From: Lumnitzera littorea
Taxonomy: Eukaryota > Streptophyta > Magnoliopsida > Myrtales > Combretaceae
Reading direction: 5' to 3'
NCBI GenBank assembly: GCA_024138015.1
Contig: JAMXBB010000006.1
Location: forward strand, 76,018,173 to 76,082,172
DNA length: 64,000 bases
Both the position numbers and the translations under genes were made by a program. Of this stretch, positions 22,129-33,119 are shown piece by piece. The notes under the pieces were generated by a model. That model did no database searches, was not told the DNA's origin, and saw nothing but the letters and a program-made list of their open reading frames with translations. Numbering within the stretch: position 1 is the stretch's first letter; every line of letters begins with the position of its first letter.

Positions 22129-22672
22129 CCCCTAATTGTCTCCTTATTTCTTTCAATTTATCGTTAGAGGATTTTTTTTTTCTTTCCATTATTTTTCAAT
22201 TAAACGAAGTAGTTTTACTTAGCTAGTAAGTCTCAAAGTAGACAACCTTAGGCTACTAGGCATTAAGAATCCCTTTTGAACCATTCACAAACTCTACCCA
22301 ATTTAGATATTTTCACTTTTATGTGAGTTCTATCCTTCACACGGATTTTTCTCTAGACCTTCGTAGCGAGTTTTTAGCCAACAATCCTAAGCTCGTCTAA
22401 CCCCTTGATTGTCTCCTCACTGGTTTCATTTTATCATTGGAGGACATTTTCTTTTCATTATTTTTCAATTAAAATGGAGCTATTTCACATAGTCAATAAG
22501 TCCCAAGCTATACGACCTTAGGCTATTAGACATTAAGAATCCCTTTTAAACCATTCATAAACTCCATCCAATTTAGATCTTTTCACTTTTATATGAGTTC
22601 TATCCTTCACTTAGATTTTTGTCTAGATCCTTGTAGCAAGTTTTCAGCCAACAATCTTAAGCTCGTCACCCA
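22129..22672. repeat. 272-bp tandem duplication
   Basis: Two adjacent diverged copies (22129-22400 and 22401-22672). Each starts CCCCTWGATTGTCTCC-like, contains GACCTTAGGCTAYTAG and CATTAAGAATCCCTTTT, and ends AGCTCGTC. They lie in the non-coding interior of N2. A related single version occurs near 8950-9200 in N1. Confidence 0.85.
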
Positions 22673-24042
22673 AGTTGATAGGCATTATTTTGTACCATAA
22701 GCTTCATTACTTGAGTCAATGAGGCCTATAGCTAGACTTTTTAGTGTTTTAGCACTCTATTTTTTCATTTTAGGCCCAACTTTTTTATCCTTTTTCATTC
22801 AATTTATTTTATTTATTTATCCTCTAATTAATTTGATTTTTCAAGAAACTTTTATGAGATAATCATCATTTCTTCATTTATTAGAAATTAAAGGACTCGT
22901 AAGGTTTCTAAGGAATGAGTATATATTAAAGTAAAATATAGATAGCTAATTCCTAATTAGTAATGTTTAGCCCAATTCCAAGTCTAAATTTAAGCTTAAA
23001 TAATGCAAAACTATACTTTACATATATTTCATTATTTAATTCTAGCATTGTATAAAAATGTCATTATGATTAAGGAAATTCACGCAAAAATATAAAAAAT
23101 TTATCTCAATAAGTTGCTTCTTCTTTTGATGATAAATTAATGGTGAATAGATGTACAATATCAAATAATTGATTCTTTATGTTGAAAATATTTATTGCAA
23201 AAAACCTGAGTATGGGAATATAATCAAATTAGCTTACACGCTCTAGCAAAAAGCTTTTTTTGTGTCACATAGCTCTCTATTTCTCCCTCATCTTGTAAAT
23301 TGTCCTCAATGTAGAAATAATTAATAAAATTATAAATTTAAAAGGGATAAATAAAAGAAAAAGGATTATGGAATTGGAACTTCCCAAGTTCAAGCTTTGA
23401 CACTAGATTTCCTGAAATTGTCATACTAGAAGATTCCATCTCCAAATTTGAATTCATGTGAGCTTAGAGAAACAAAAGAAAAACATAAAATAAGGGAAAA
23501 GGAAAAACACAACTATACTTGCAATTAAGAAAACGTCCATTAAAAAGCAACATAAAATTAATAGGATGAATACTTTGCTAACTACAAAATTTATAAAAAA
23601 TAAAGAAAATTGCAAAAGTTGGAAAATTGAGAATCTCATAAAAGCACATCTTGTTAATTGTCTCTCTATCTCTTATATCTTTGTATGTTTCTTAAAAATA
23701 TAGGAAAAGCTCATATCCCCTGGATATGTACTTCACACTTAATTTGTTATAGTGAACAAGACAATGCTCATGTATGAAGAGTCAATGGAAACTTAAAACA
23801 TAACATTAGATGAAGCACACATAGAAACTAATTTCAACCAAGTACAAAATCAAAATAAATAATCAATTAGTTTCTAATTTTGTAGTCTTAGTGCATTAAA
23901 CAACATGAATTAAGTTGAGTTTAATTACTAAATAGAAAATTACACAAATTTGACAAGTTTAGCTGATTAATTTCTTAACTCCAACATATTGCAAAAAGAC
24001 ACAATTCTTTTTTTTTTCATGAAGAAATACTCTAAAGAGTGC

Positions 24043-24058
24043 AAAAAAAAAAAAAAAA
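24043..24058. repeat. Poly(A) tract
   Basis: A run of 16 A residues inside N2, close to a poly(T) run at about 24008-24017. No further meaning is supported. Confidence 0.8.
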
Positions 24059-24966
24059 TGCATAAAAAAAATTTTTAAATGAAAACAAAATATGTAAATG
24101 CTATGCTAAAATTTATGCATCAATTACTCATGACCAATAAAATAATTAACTATTTGCATCTATGGATGAAATCAACAAATCAAAACAAAAATAATACATC
24201 CATGGTATGTCAAGAATTGAATCTATCTTATCAAATGCAAATCCTAAATATGTGTTGAAGGAGGGAAAAGACAAAGATGAATGGAAGAATAGATATGCAA
24301 AAGAGAAAAACAAGAGAGAGAATGTGAGAAGATATACTTGATTCTCGATATTTGGAGAGATGAAAAATAAAACAAACCAAGCCCAAAATTTTAGTTTATG
24401 CAAGAAGGATCATAGTTCATCCAAGGTATATTATAGGTGAGGATTGCAAGTGTGCTCCTATTCATACTTCTCTCAATCTCTTTTGTGTTGATCAACTCCT
24501 TACAAATTCCAGTTTACTTCTTGTAAAAACTTATTTAAAACTTCAATTAATGCATGGAAGAATTCAATTCTAGCTACTAAATTAAAAAATAATAATGCAA
24601 GTGAAACTTTTCTTTTCCTTTCTTTTTTTTTTTCCTTAAAAAGAAGAAGCAACAAGTATAAACTTACCTTGCTTTTAATTCTGTCTTGATCCCATAAGTT
24701 TGGGATTTGTTTTTGTGCCATGTGGTGCTTTAAGGGGTTTTCCTGAAATTGGCATGGCCAATCACCGAATTAAATTCCTAGTTTTATTTACCTATCTCTT
24801 CCAAAAATTTTGAAAAGCCATATGCTACTCTTAGACATGTCCTATAAAAGAAAGCAAGAATAAAAAAACAATTTGACTAATAAAAAGCAAGGAAGGAATA
24901 AGCAAGCAAAAGAATAATGGTTAGAATAACAAGTCAAAAGGTTTTCCTAATATTTAAAATTCTTAG

Positions 24967-24984
24967 TCTCCAACAACGGTACCA
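24967..24984 (-). other. tRNA-Asp-like primer-binding site of N2
   Basis: The minus strand reads TGGTACCGTTGTTGGAGA. It matches TGGCGCCGTTGCCGGGGA, the complement of plant tRNA-Asp used by Athila and other plant elements, at 13 of 18 positions, and all five differences are transitions. The adjacent TTTTTGG context is typical for this class. Confidence 0.65.
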
Positions 24985-24990
24985 AAAACA

Positions 24991-25950
24991 TGTGGGAGGT
25001 AAGTGCACACGTAAAGTTATAGTATAATAAATCAGATTTGAGTCTAAGTGTTGATCCCTCTAGGAATAATCTACCAAAACAACTGAGTTGAAGATGGCTC
25101 AAGGTAGCTTACCTACCAACTTTGCCAGTCTTCACCTCTGACTTGACCAAGAGAGGTCTTGTTTCGATTGAGCTGGAGTCGACTGATTCCTATTATCTAA
25201 CATAATAATTAAGCAAGAAATGTCAAATTATTAAATCTAAATTAAACTAATCTAATATGATATAAAGGAATGATAAAATAAAAGAGAACACAAATAAAAT
25301 TATTGAGTATGCATGAACTTCAGCAATATTGAATTTCATCTTGGAGCATATGGTACATTCAACCTTATCCTTGCTATTAAATCGTAAGAGTTCCTAATTT
25401 GAGTTAACTAAACTTGCATCTCTTAATAAACTCCTAAATATATTCTACTTGAGTTGCTTTTGCAATAAAGTATCTCAAAATCACATTTAAGCCCTTGAAC
25501 AATGATATGAGGTTGCCTTAATCTAAAGAAATCAACTAGCTAAACATTTTAGTCTATTTAATTACTTCTAATTACATTAATCCATGTATTATAGGATCTT
25601 GCAAACTCTATACTCAAACATTGAATTAGCATTAAATATTAATTAAAAGCATCAAAGAACAATGCAATTATACCTTAATAACAAATAATCATAAATTGAA
25701 TTAAAAAAAATAATTCTGCATAAGATTTAGAGTTCAATATATAAATATTGAAAAGAAATAGATTAATACATTTCAAAGAAGTTAAAAAGAAACATAAAAG
25801 TGAGAAAGGCTTAAAAGTCAATCCTTGTATACTCTATATAAATCCTACATTTTTGGGTAACATCCAAAGTAGTCGAGAGTACTCTTTGATTATTCCTAAG
25901 GATCAACTAAGTTTAGAATCAAGCTTAATATGAAATTTGTATCTATAACA
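24991..25950 (-). other. Presumed 5' LTR of N2 and flank, non-coding
   Basis: Directly outside the N2 primer site, so on the minus strand it should be the 5' LTR. Parts resemble the LTR side of N1 (7560-7800), for instance the series of TTAGTTWRAC and CTCAAAATCACAT words. Its outer limit could not be set, and I see no coding potential. Confidence 0.4.
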
Positions 25951-28388
25951 ATTGACTTCATAACTATAATTCAATTTGAGAATTCTAAAGTCAATATCAA
26001 TCCTATAAGTCATTCCAAACCTTAAGTAAAGTAGAATCCTGACTCAACTAGTTGAAAACCCTAAATCCTAGGTTGAGTTAGAAATACTCAAGATTATTGG
26101 AACTCTAAACAAACGACCGAAAACTTGAACCTAACTAAGTTTGATTTGATCTTAAATTATTATAACCTATTATGAGAAGCAATTTTCTCAAAGAGAGGAA
26201 ACATTTAAAGACTAAAACCCTAAATGAACCACTTGAATAAGATAAATAAGTAGCACACACAAGTAGAATTTAAGAACTACATGTGTGAAGGTTAGGGTCA
26301 ACTACTCTGATACAATTTCCCTCCTAATTTGAATTTAATTAAACTAAGGTCAATAGGGTAGACTTAGTTGACTTTTAACTTAGCAACTTCCATAAGTTTA
26401 GATAAAGATATTCCCATTTCTCTATATAAGTTATTTCACTTATAGATAAGTGATGTAACTAAGCTATTTTATTAATTTAAAATCAAGATTGATGGGATAA
26501 CTACCATGCCCCAAAAGACAAGAAGTCATATCAATTGGGAGAAGGGGAGGGTGTGGCTTGCCATTCTTCCATCCTTGCAATACCTTATCATGGTTAACAT
26601 GTCACATTTAGGGGTAACTTAACAAGGCAAGTAAAACCATCACATCCCTTGATTTAAGGACTTAAGTGTAGCCAAGAAATCCCTTAATGCAACCAGCCAT
26701 TTAAGCTTCTCCTACACCCTCATTGTTTCCTCATTTTCTTAAGACATTCAAACACTAAAAGTACAAGAAAAAGCTTTACAAAAACCCCATCCAAATTGTC
26801 TAACACAAATACACACCACACGTTACTCATTACCTTTTTGTGCCCCATTTTGGTCATCCTATGAGACACCACAAGTTTACTCTATACTTCACTAACTAGG
26901 GAGACATTTGGACACTAAAAAGCAACCATGATCATAGGAGTCAAGGAGGCAAAGGATCACTAAAGAAGAGGGGAGGCAAAAAGCAAGAACCAAAGGGAGT
27001 TTAAGAAGGCTCAACTACTACCCAAATATGTTAAAAAGTGTACCTTACTTTTAGATGTCCTTAAAACACTGTGTAAAGTTCCATTTCATATTTATATCAA
27101 TATATCATATATCTTAGAAATTATTTTACTTAGGTCAAATGATAGTTTCTTAAAGTTTCTTCATAAGTAGTAGATTATAAGTGGCATAGGCTTATTTTCC
27201 TTTTAGTATATTTGTATGCTATTGGTAGTATAGCCTTGTATTTGAGAAAATTATGGAAATTAAGCTCTTGTACGTCTTCTAAGATGCTGGATGTGAGAGT
27301 TATAAAGCTTGCCTAAGTGTTTTTTTTTTCTTATATTAAGTTTCACATGCCTTAAATTAACCTTAGGTAAGGGAAAAAGCATCATATGAAGTTTTAGTGA
27401 AGAAATCATCACCTAAGGACTTAAACCAAAGCATCGAACCTAGGAGATATATATGTTCTATGGTTTCCACTAGATATCATGACAAAATAATCTACTTACA
27501 AAGAATAAATTGAGCAAAGGTTGAAGTACAAGTAGTGTAAGGCCTTGATTTAGTACTTAAGCTTGAGAAAACAAAGAGTTAGGTCAAAAATTGAAGCTAG
27601 GAGCTACTAATCCAATCTTACTAGATCTGTAATGTGTACTTAATCCACTTAAAATCACTAGAAATAAAGTAAACAAAGTGAAAAGACCAACCAAGACTAC
27701 TAGGACAAGGGTTAGAGGCTTAAAACTCAAAATTGGGCCCAAAACTCTTGATTGGGCCTTATGAAAATTTTTGGCCAGCAAGATGAGTTTAGGAAAAAGA
27801 TGTCTTAAAGCCCCTAGAAGGCCCATACTAAGTTCCCTAAGCCTAACAAAGTGATAAACATTGTTAGTACATGAAACAAGCTTATCTTTGACCACATAAG
27901 CTACTTAAAAGTTAAGAAGTGTAAGATAGAAATAAGCCCATAAATAATAAATGAAAAGCTGACCTTAGGAAAAGTATTTAAGCCTAAAATGAAGTCCTAA
28001 GTCCAAGCCTTAAATATTTCATAAGGTATTAAAAAGCCCAATAACAAATTTAAGCCCAAAAGAAGACCTAAACCTTAAAGACACTATTGATCTAATCGAT
28101 AAGTAGAATTGTCACCACCATCTTCCAATTATTTACATACTACGTGAAAGTACACTTGAAAATAGTGAAAATCAACTAAAAGATTATAAAAATCAAATTT
28201 GAAATGAGAAAGTTATATGTAATTGAAGATTTAGCATGATTAAGAAAAATTTAAAACCAAGTTAAGAATATAACTTTGATAGAATATTAGGTTAACATTA
28301 TAATATATCAAATTCTTATGTTACCATATTTGCAATTTTTTTAGGGGACTTTACTCTTGAAGATAGTCTATCTTTAGACTACTGTGAA
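25951..28388 (+). mobile_element. H: older LTR, part left of element A
   Basis: An LTR-like sequence interrupted by element A. It has AAACCCTAA words (26060-26225), a stretch homologous to L1 around 840-900 (GGTCAA...GACTTAGTTGAC at about 26350), a TATA-like TCTATATAAG at 26421 and a T-rich acceptor-like TTTTTTTAG|GG at 28344. It continues at 39971. The left limit is a guess. Short frames inside, such as the one on the minus strand near 27584-27895, have no recognisable domain. Confidence 0.55.
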
Positions 28389-29239
28389 TGTAAACCTTAG
28401 AAAATCGATAGTTTGAACCTTAATTTAAGTCCGAGCATCCTAAACTGTGTAATGAGTCGATAAGGCTAGTAACAATAAAAGATTACGAAACTTAATAAAT
28501 CGAATATAACACAGAGAATAAAAACCTTAAAAATTGATCAAAACCCTATATCGTATACTAAAACATTAAATCTGATTTATATACCATTAATCAAAATTGA
28601 ATCTGAATTTGATCGAAACACTAAAATTATAACTTTAAGCCTATAAAATAGTTAAATATCACTCAATAGTGATATAATTACAGTCAATTGCAATTATTGA
28701 CTAAATCGTGTGATTGCGTGAAATTTTAATGAAATTATTAAAATAACTTGTAAAAAATTATAATTGTAATGAGAAACAATTAAATTGATAAATTTTCACA
28801 AAATTCCAAAATTAATTTACGATGATTATTTTTATGATTTTTCAATTTAGAAAAATTACATATATTTATTTTTAATTTCCATTTTCTTCCTTTTTCTTTC
28901 TTTCTTTTTCTCTTTTTTCTCTTCTCCTAATTTTCACGTTAAACTCCAACAGATTTTTAGCAGCCTACATGAGAAAATTTATGTTACAAGTGTTGGCTTT
29001 GAGAAAGAAGATAAATTAGATATGATGACCTTGTCTTATCCTCATAAATGTAGAGATTAAGTTAGTTTATTTTATTATTTTGTCCTTAAATTACTGCACA
29101 CGGTAGAAACCAAAAGAAGGAAATAAATTTGGAAAAAGATTTGAGAAAGCCAAACCGAAAACACAAAAAGAAGAACAAGAAGGAAAAATAAGAAGAAGAG
29201 GAGGAGGAGGAAAAGAAGAAGAAAATCAAATATAATTAG

Positions 29240-29500
29240 GTAAGTATAATTATTTTAGTGGTATATATGTATATTATATGGTATGTACATGTATATACTA
29301 AGTATTTGTGTTGTATTTTATTAAATATTTCATTACATATACAAGTATGTATGCATAAGTAGATAACTTAAGATATATATATTTATGTATAAAGATATGT
29401 ATGTAGACATGTATGTATATAGGTAAAATATATAGTATGTGTATGCATCCATAAGACTACATATAGTATGTATTTAATATTTTCACAAATTAAATATAGG

Positions 29501-29539
<39 letters not shown>

Positions 29540-30427
29540 ACACGTGAAAATGGCTATGTATGTATGTATGTGTACAATCTTTATTTCATATGCATAGATA
29601 TAAGTATAAGTATTCGTATATTATATATATATATATGTATTCATTATTTATGTATTCATGTACACATGTAAGCTATATTTTATATATATATAGGTATACA
29701 TGTATGTGGCGTAAATATATGTATAGCATATAGTATATATATAGTATATCGTATATTAAGTAGTATATATGATGCAATAATATTTACTAAATAAAATAAA
29801 TTCATAAATATGTAAGGAGTAGGTATATATATATATTACCATAAATTAGGAATTACTAATTAAGTAAATTATAAAAAAAATAATCAAATATAGTAATAAG
29901 TACATATATATATGTGTATCGTAGAATACAAATAAATAATAAGAAAATAATAAATAATAAAAATAATATTAATAATAATTATTATTATTATAATAAGTCT
30001 AAAATCTCAAAAATAAGTAAAAATGAGTAATTAAGGTAAAATATGCTTAAAATAATAAAATTATGAAATATATGATTTAAATAATTATTAAAACATGAAT
30101 ATATTAAGAAAAAGCTAAAATTAATATTTTATAATTTTTTAAATTAAAATAATAAATTTTTTGATATTTTTATATCACAATTCAAATTACAAGTCACAAT
30201 ATCCAAAACGGACCTTGCTATGAGAAAATACGCTCGAAAATAATCAAAATAGACTATAAGTTTATAACGATATGAGTTAGAACGAGAAAGTTATACGGAC
30301 TCGAATTGAATATTTTGCTAAAAAGCTCAAATTGACAATTTCATGTAACTAGGTGAAGTAAACCTTACAAATTACAATACTAGTTTAGTTTTAAATTCCT
30401 AAACTTACAAATTTTTATTATTCTTAG
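29240..30427 (+). other. Intron-like segment 1 in element A 5' LTR
   Basis: Starts ATTAG|GTAAGTATAA, a near-perfect plant donor, after a purine-rich leader, and ends TTATTATTCTTAG|GTG. Very AU-rich inside, as plant introns are. The same donor and acceptor lie in element B. In the 3' LTR of A the donor is deleted and the acceptor AG is changed to TG. Confidence 0.5.
29500..29540. repeat. Compound (TA)n(TG)n microsatellite
   Basis: About ten TA units followed by nine TG units in the first intron-like segment of the A 5' LTR. Element B has TA runs at the corresponding place (54998-55023, 55210-55230) but no long TG run. Confidence 0.9.
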
Positions 30428-30492
30428 GTGATCTTGACATTAACCCTAAGCTGCTACCAAATTATTATGACCCTTGAGTCGATTATAGCCGA

Positions 30493-31310
30493 GTGAGTTT
30501 TCCTGATGATTCCATATTTGTTTGTATTTATAGTTAGTGAATACAAATTATGATCAATAATGGAATGTTATATGGGGTTGGGTTATGCTTGTGTATGATA
30601 ATTGGTTTTTAATGGTGAATTTACTTTAAATTACAATAATGTATTGATTGTTGCATAGTAGATTCACTAGGAATTGATTGTATGTGACTTTAAATGATCA
30701 CTAAATAATAAGACCTAATTTTACTCTACTAGAAAAAGTTAACTTGAAATACGCATAATCATATACCGCATAATTAATTCCGGTAATCACATTACACGGA
30801 GGTAGCGAGAGGCCATATGTAGGTTGATTATTGATTGTTATAGATTTCGTATGGTGTACATGTGCAATATGACCTTACCCTAGCCTGCGAGATTACTAGG
30901 CATTGGAGGCGCTAACTGCTTAGCTAAGGGTCAAGTCCAAAGGCCACCGTTTAGGGATGAGTGAGGGCTATGTGAACCTACTTACAATCATATGTAGAAC
31001 TCGTTCTTGATAAAACTGATAATGGATATACTATTACATTTTAAATAAAAAACGTGGAGTTTCATTATGAAATAAGTTCTAGTATGATATCTAGATCTGA
31101 TTGTGTCGATGTATCTCTAACTCTGACTTCGAAGGGCGTTAAATTTGAGTTGCGTGTCGTACCTGGTCACTTGCATGTATTTATTTAGCATACTGATTGA
31201 TAGGCATTCATTTGATTAAACTTAATTGTTGTATAACTTGATTATTGTATGGTTGAGAGGATTATCTCACTAAGCTAGTTAGCTTATACCCTTGTAGTCT
31301 TCTTTCACAG
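30493..31310 (+). other. Intron-like segment 2 in element A 5' LTR
   Basis: Starts GCCGA|GTGAGTTTTCC and ends TCTTCTTTCACAG|GC, leaving a 65-nt exon-like piece (30428-30492). Within it a block ACTAGGCATTGGAGGCGC...TAAGGGTCAAGTC is conserved in B, in the A 3' LTR and more weakly in H. Confidence 0.5.
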
Positions 31311-31711
31311 GCAGAGTTATTTGTGGAGTCAGCCCGTCGTATGCCTGAGGCTAGTTGTTTATCACGGGGTCAATGTGAGAGCAAGACATAATCAGAGTGT
31401 AATTATGATAGTTTATCTAGATTATAAAGTTGATTATGCAATCAAATGATACTGGTTTGACTTAAGAAATGCTTTAGATTTCTTATCTGTAAATTCTCAC
31501 ATAAATGGATTATGTGTTATGTTTCTATATTTTATTATTGTTATCATGAAATGATATTACTTATACTTGCACAACTCTTGGTTGTTAGTTGTAGCTGTAG
31601 CCTTGTATATCATATAAAGGGTCGTTGATTGTAAGGGAATTCAATCTGCAATCCTTTATACGGTATACTGCTACTGCCACGATTAGCCCCCTTCGGGTCG
31701 TGACAATTAGG

Positions 31712-31723
31712 TGGTATCAGAGC
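31712..31723 (+). other. Primer-binding site of element A (initiator Met tRNA)
   Basis: TGGTATCAGAGC, a perfect 12-base match to the complement of the 3' end of plant initiator tRNA-Met, six bases after the end of the 5' LTR. Confidence 0.95.
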
Positions 31724-31934
31724 ATGACTTAAACTATGTTAAATAAAACTTGAACTTAGACAGTAGGATAACTTACTTGGGAAGATTGTGAGGAGTAGAA
31801 TTAGGTTAAGCATTTAAGCTTTAATTTACACACTAAAAGTTACAATAAAAAAATTATAAAAGTAATTTATGTTTTATTGATTCAAAGAACTAAGTTGGAG
31901 CTATTGACTGCTTTTGCCCTGTTTTGTCTTTAAG

Positions 31935-32702
31935 ATGGGGAGAGCTTATTGGACTACAGGCCTCAACTTAGTATTGCCTGGGAGGATTTGGCATTAGTTG
32001 GCTGACCTCATACTATCAGTGAGGTACTATCTACTTTGTACCAAGGAATAGAGCCCCTATTGGATTGATAGGAGGATATATTGGGTATTTGCCTCCATCG
32101 ATTGTTTCCCTACTGATGAGGAGATGATTTATTATCTAGAGTCAGAGGAGAGTACCAATCATACTCAGGAGTTGATCTTTTTAGTTGAGGCTGATTCCTT
32201 CCCGCTACCACCATCCTTTGGACATAGCAGGATTGTCGGACATGGGATAGCCTTAGCTATAGATCATCATATTAATCACTTTTCTATCATTGCCCAGGAC
32301 CATACTAAGGCTATAGCTAACATAGGGACCAACAAGGAGCCATGGTATGGTCATGCCTATGGCAATGATGTTCTTGTACCTCAACCAGGGTTTAGATTTG
32401 ATGGACTTGGATTACTATTAGATACTCCTGTTATATAGGTTGAGCCATTACAACAAATACTCCCAACTAATGAGTTTGAGTATTATTAGGTGGAACCTAA
32501 ACTTCTACTAATAGTATTGGTAGGCGGTGACCCTTCAGATGTACTTACCATCACACTGAATCCATTGGATTTTTGGCTGCCAAGAAAGTAGGCTTGACCG
32601 ACCCTAAGTGAGGAGTCTGGCATATATTCCAGTGTTGGTTCAACTTTTCCTAGATGTAGGCAGGAAGATGTTATAGCTGTAGGACCTTCTACTCAATTTT
32701 GA
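31935..32702 (+). pseudogene. Extra ORF upstream of gag in element A, function unknown
   Basis: Between the primer site and gag both A and B carry a related frame from ATGGGGAGAGC to a TGA at the same aligned place, about 255 codons before decay. The central part is open at 32124-32438: it reads LPPSFGHSRIVGHGIALAI, HFSIIAQDHTKAIANI and EPWYGHAYG, with close equivalents in B. Downstream DPSDVLTIT, NPLDFWLP and YSSVGSTF also align with B. I do not recognise the family. It has no zinc knuckle, protease or RT motif, no clear signal peptide and no membrane segment. A has stops at Gln/Trp codons and a one-base insertion near the N-terminal part; stops differ between A and B, so the frame was open in their ancestor. 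It could be a captured host gene or an element-specific accessory protein. Confidence 0.6.
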
Positions 32703-33119
32703 GAGATGTTGAGGATGTTTGAGTTGTATGTTGTTTTGACTATTAATATTAGAGTGATCATGCATGATCCTTTTGTTGTATATATTAGGATCATGATTTA
32801 TCATTTCGTATTTTGAGAGTTTTAATGTACTTGAGAACCTTATGTACGGTGAGGACTTATGTATTGTGGGAGCTCTTTTGCACTTTGAAAACTCTGTATT
32901 TTGATTTGGTCTGTATATATATCAGTGGAGTTTCACTTGTTAGAAGTGACTACTACATAGATGTAACCTCACTATATTAATAAAAAATGAAAGATTACAA
33001 CCTTTGTTACTATTGTTGTGATGTGTATATACATATGTGTTATCTTCATTTTCTATTGGTGGTTTCTACAGCTATTTTTAATAAGTTGACTGTTATAACT
33101 AAATAATTGGAAAATTGGT

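Larger units (their letters stand above)
21281..24990 (-). mobile_element. N2: non-coding LTR element of family N
   Basis: On the minus strand a primer-binding site (24967-24984) lies just inside a ...CACA end at 24991, and at the other end a CTTGAGGACAAG...GTGTGGAGG tract precedes TGATAAATGC at 21421. That gives an internal region of about 3.57 kb (21422-24990). I could not recognise gag, protease, RT or integrase in any frame; the open frames are short and low in complexity. The 3' LTR begins at 21421 and is cut at about 21281, where coiled-coil gag sequence starts. N1 (8552-9524) shares the same 3' end and part of the internal sequence. It reads as a non-autonomous large-derivative element. 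Confidence 0.6.
28389..31705 (+). repeat. 5' LTR of element A (3.3 kb)
   Basis: TGTAAACCTTAG... to ...CCTTCGGGTCGTGACA. The U3 start is AAACCCTAA-rich, then comes a pyrimidine stretch (28880-28930), a purine-rich GAA/GAG leader (29100-29230) and two intron-like segments, the first with TA and TG microsatellites. The end is followed by the primer site seven bases later. Confidence 0.92.

Noticed and set aside
27584..27895. Minus-strand frame of 103 codons
   Set aside because: Inside old LTR H, hydrophobic by AT-rich composition, no homologue in the related LTRs.
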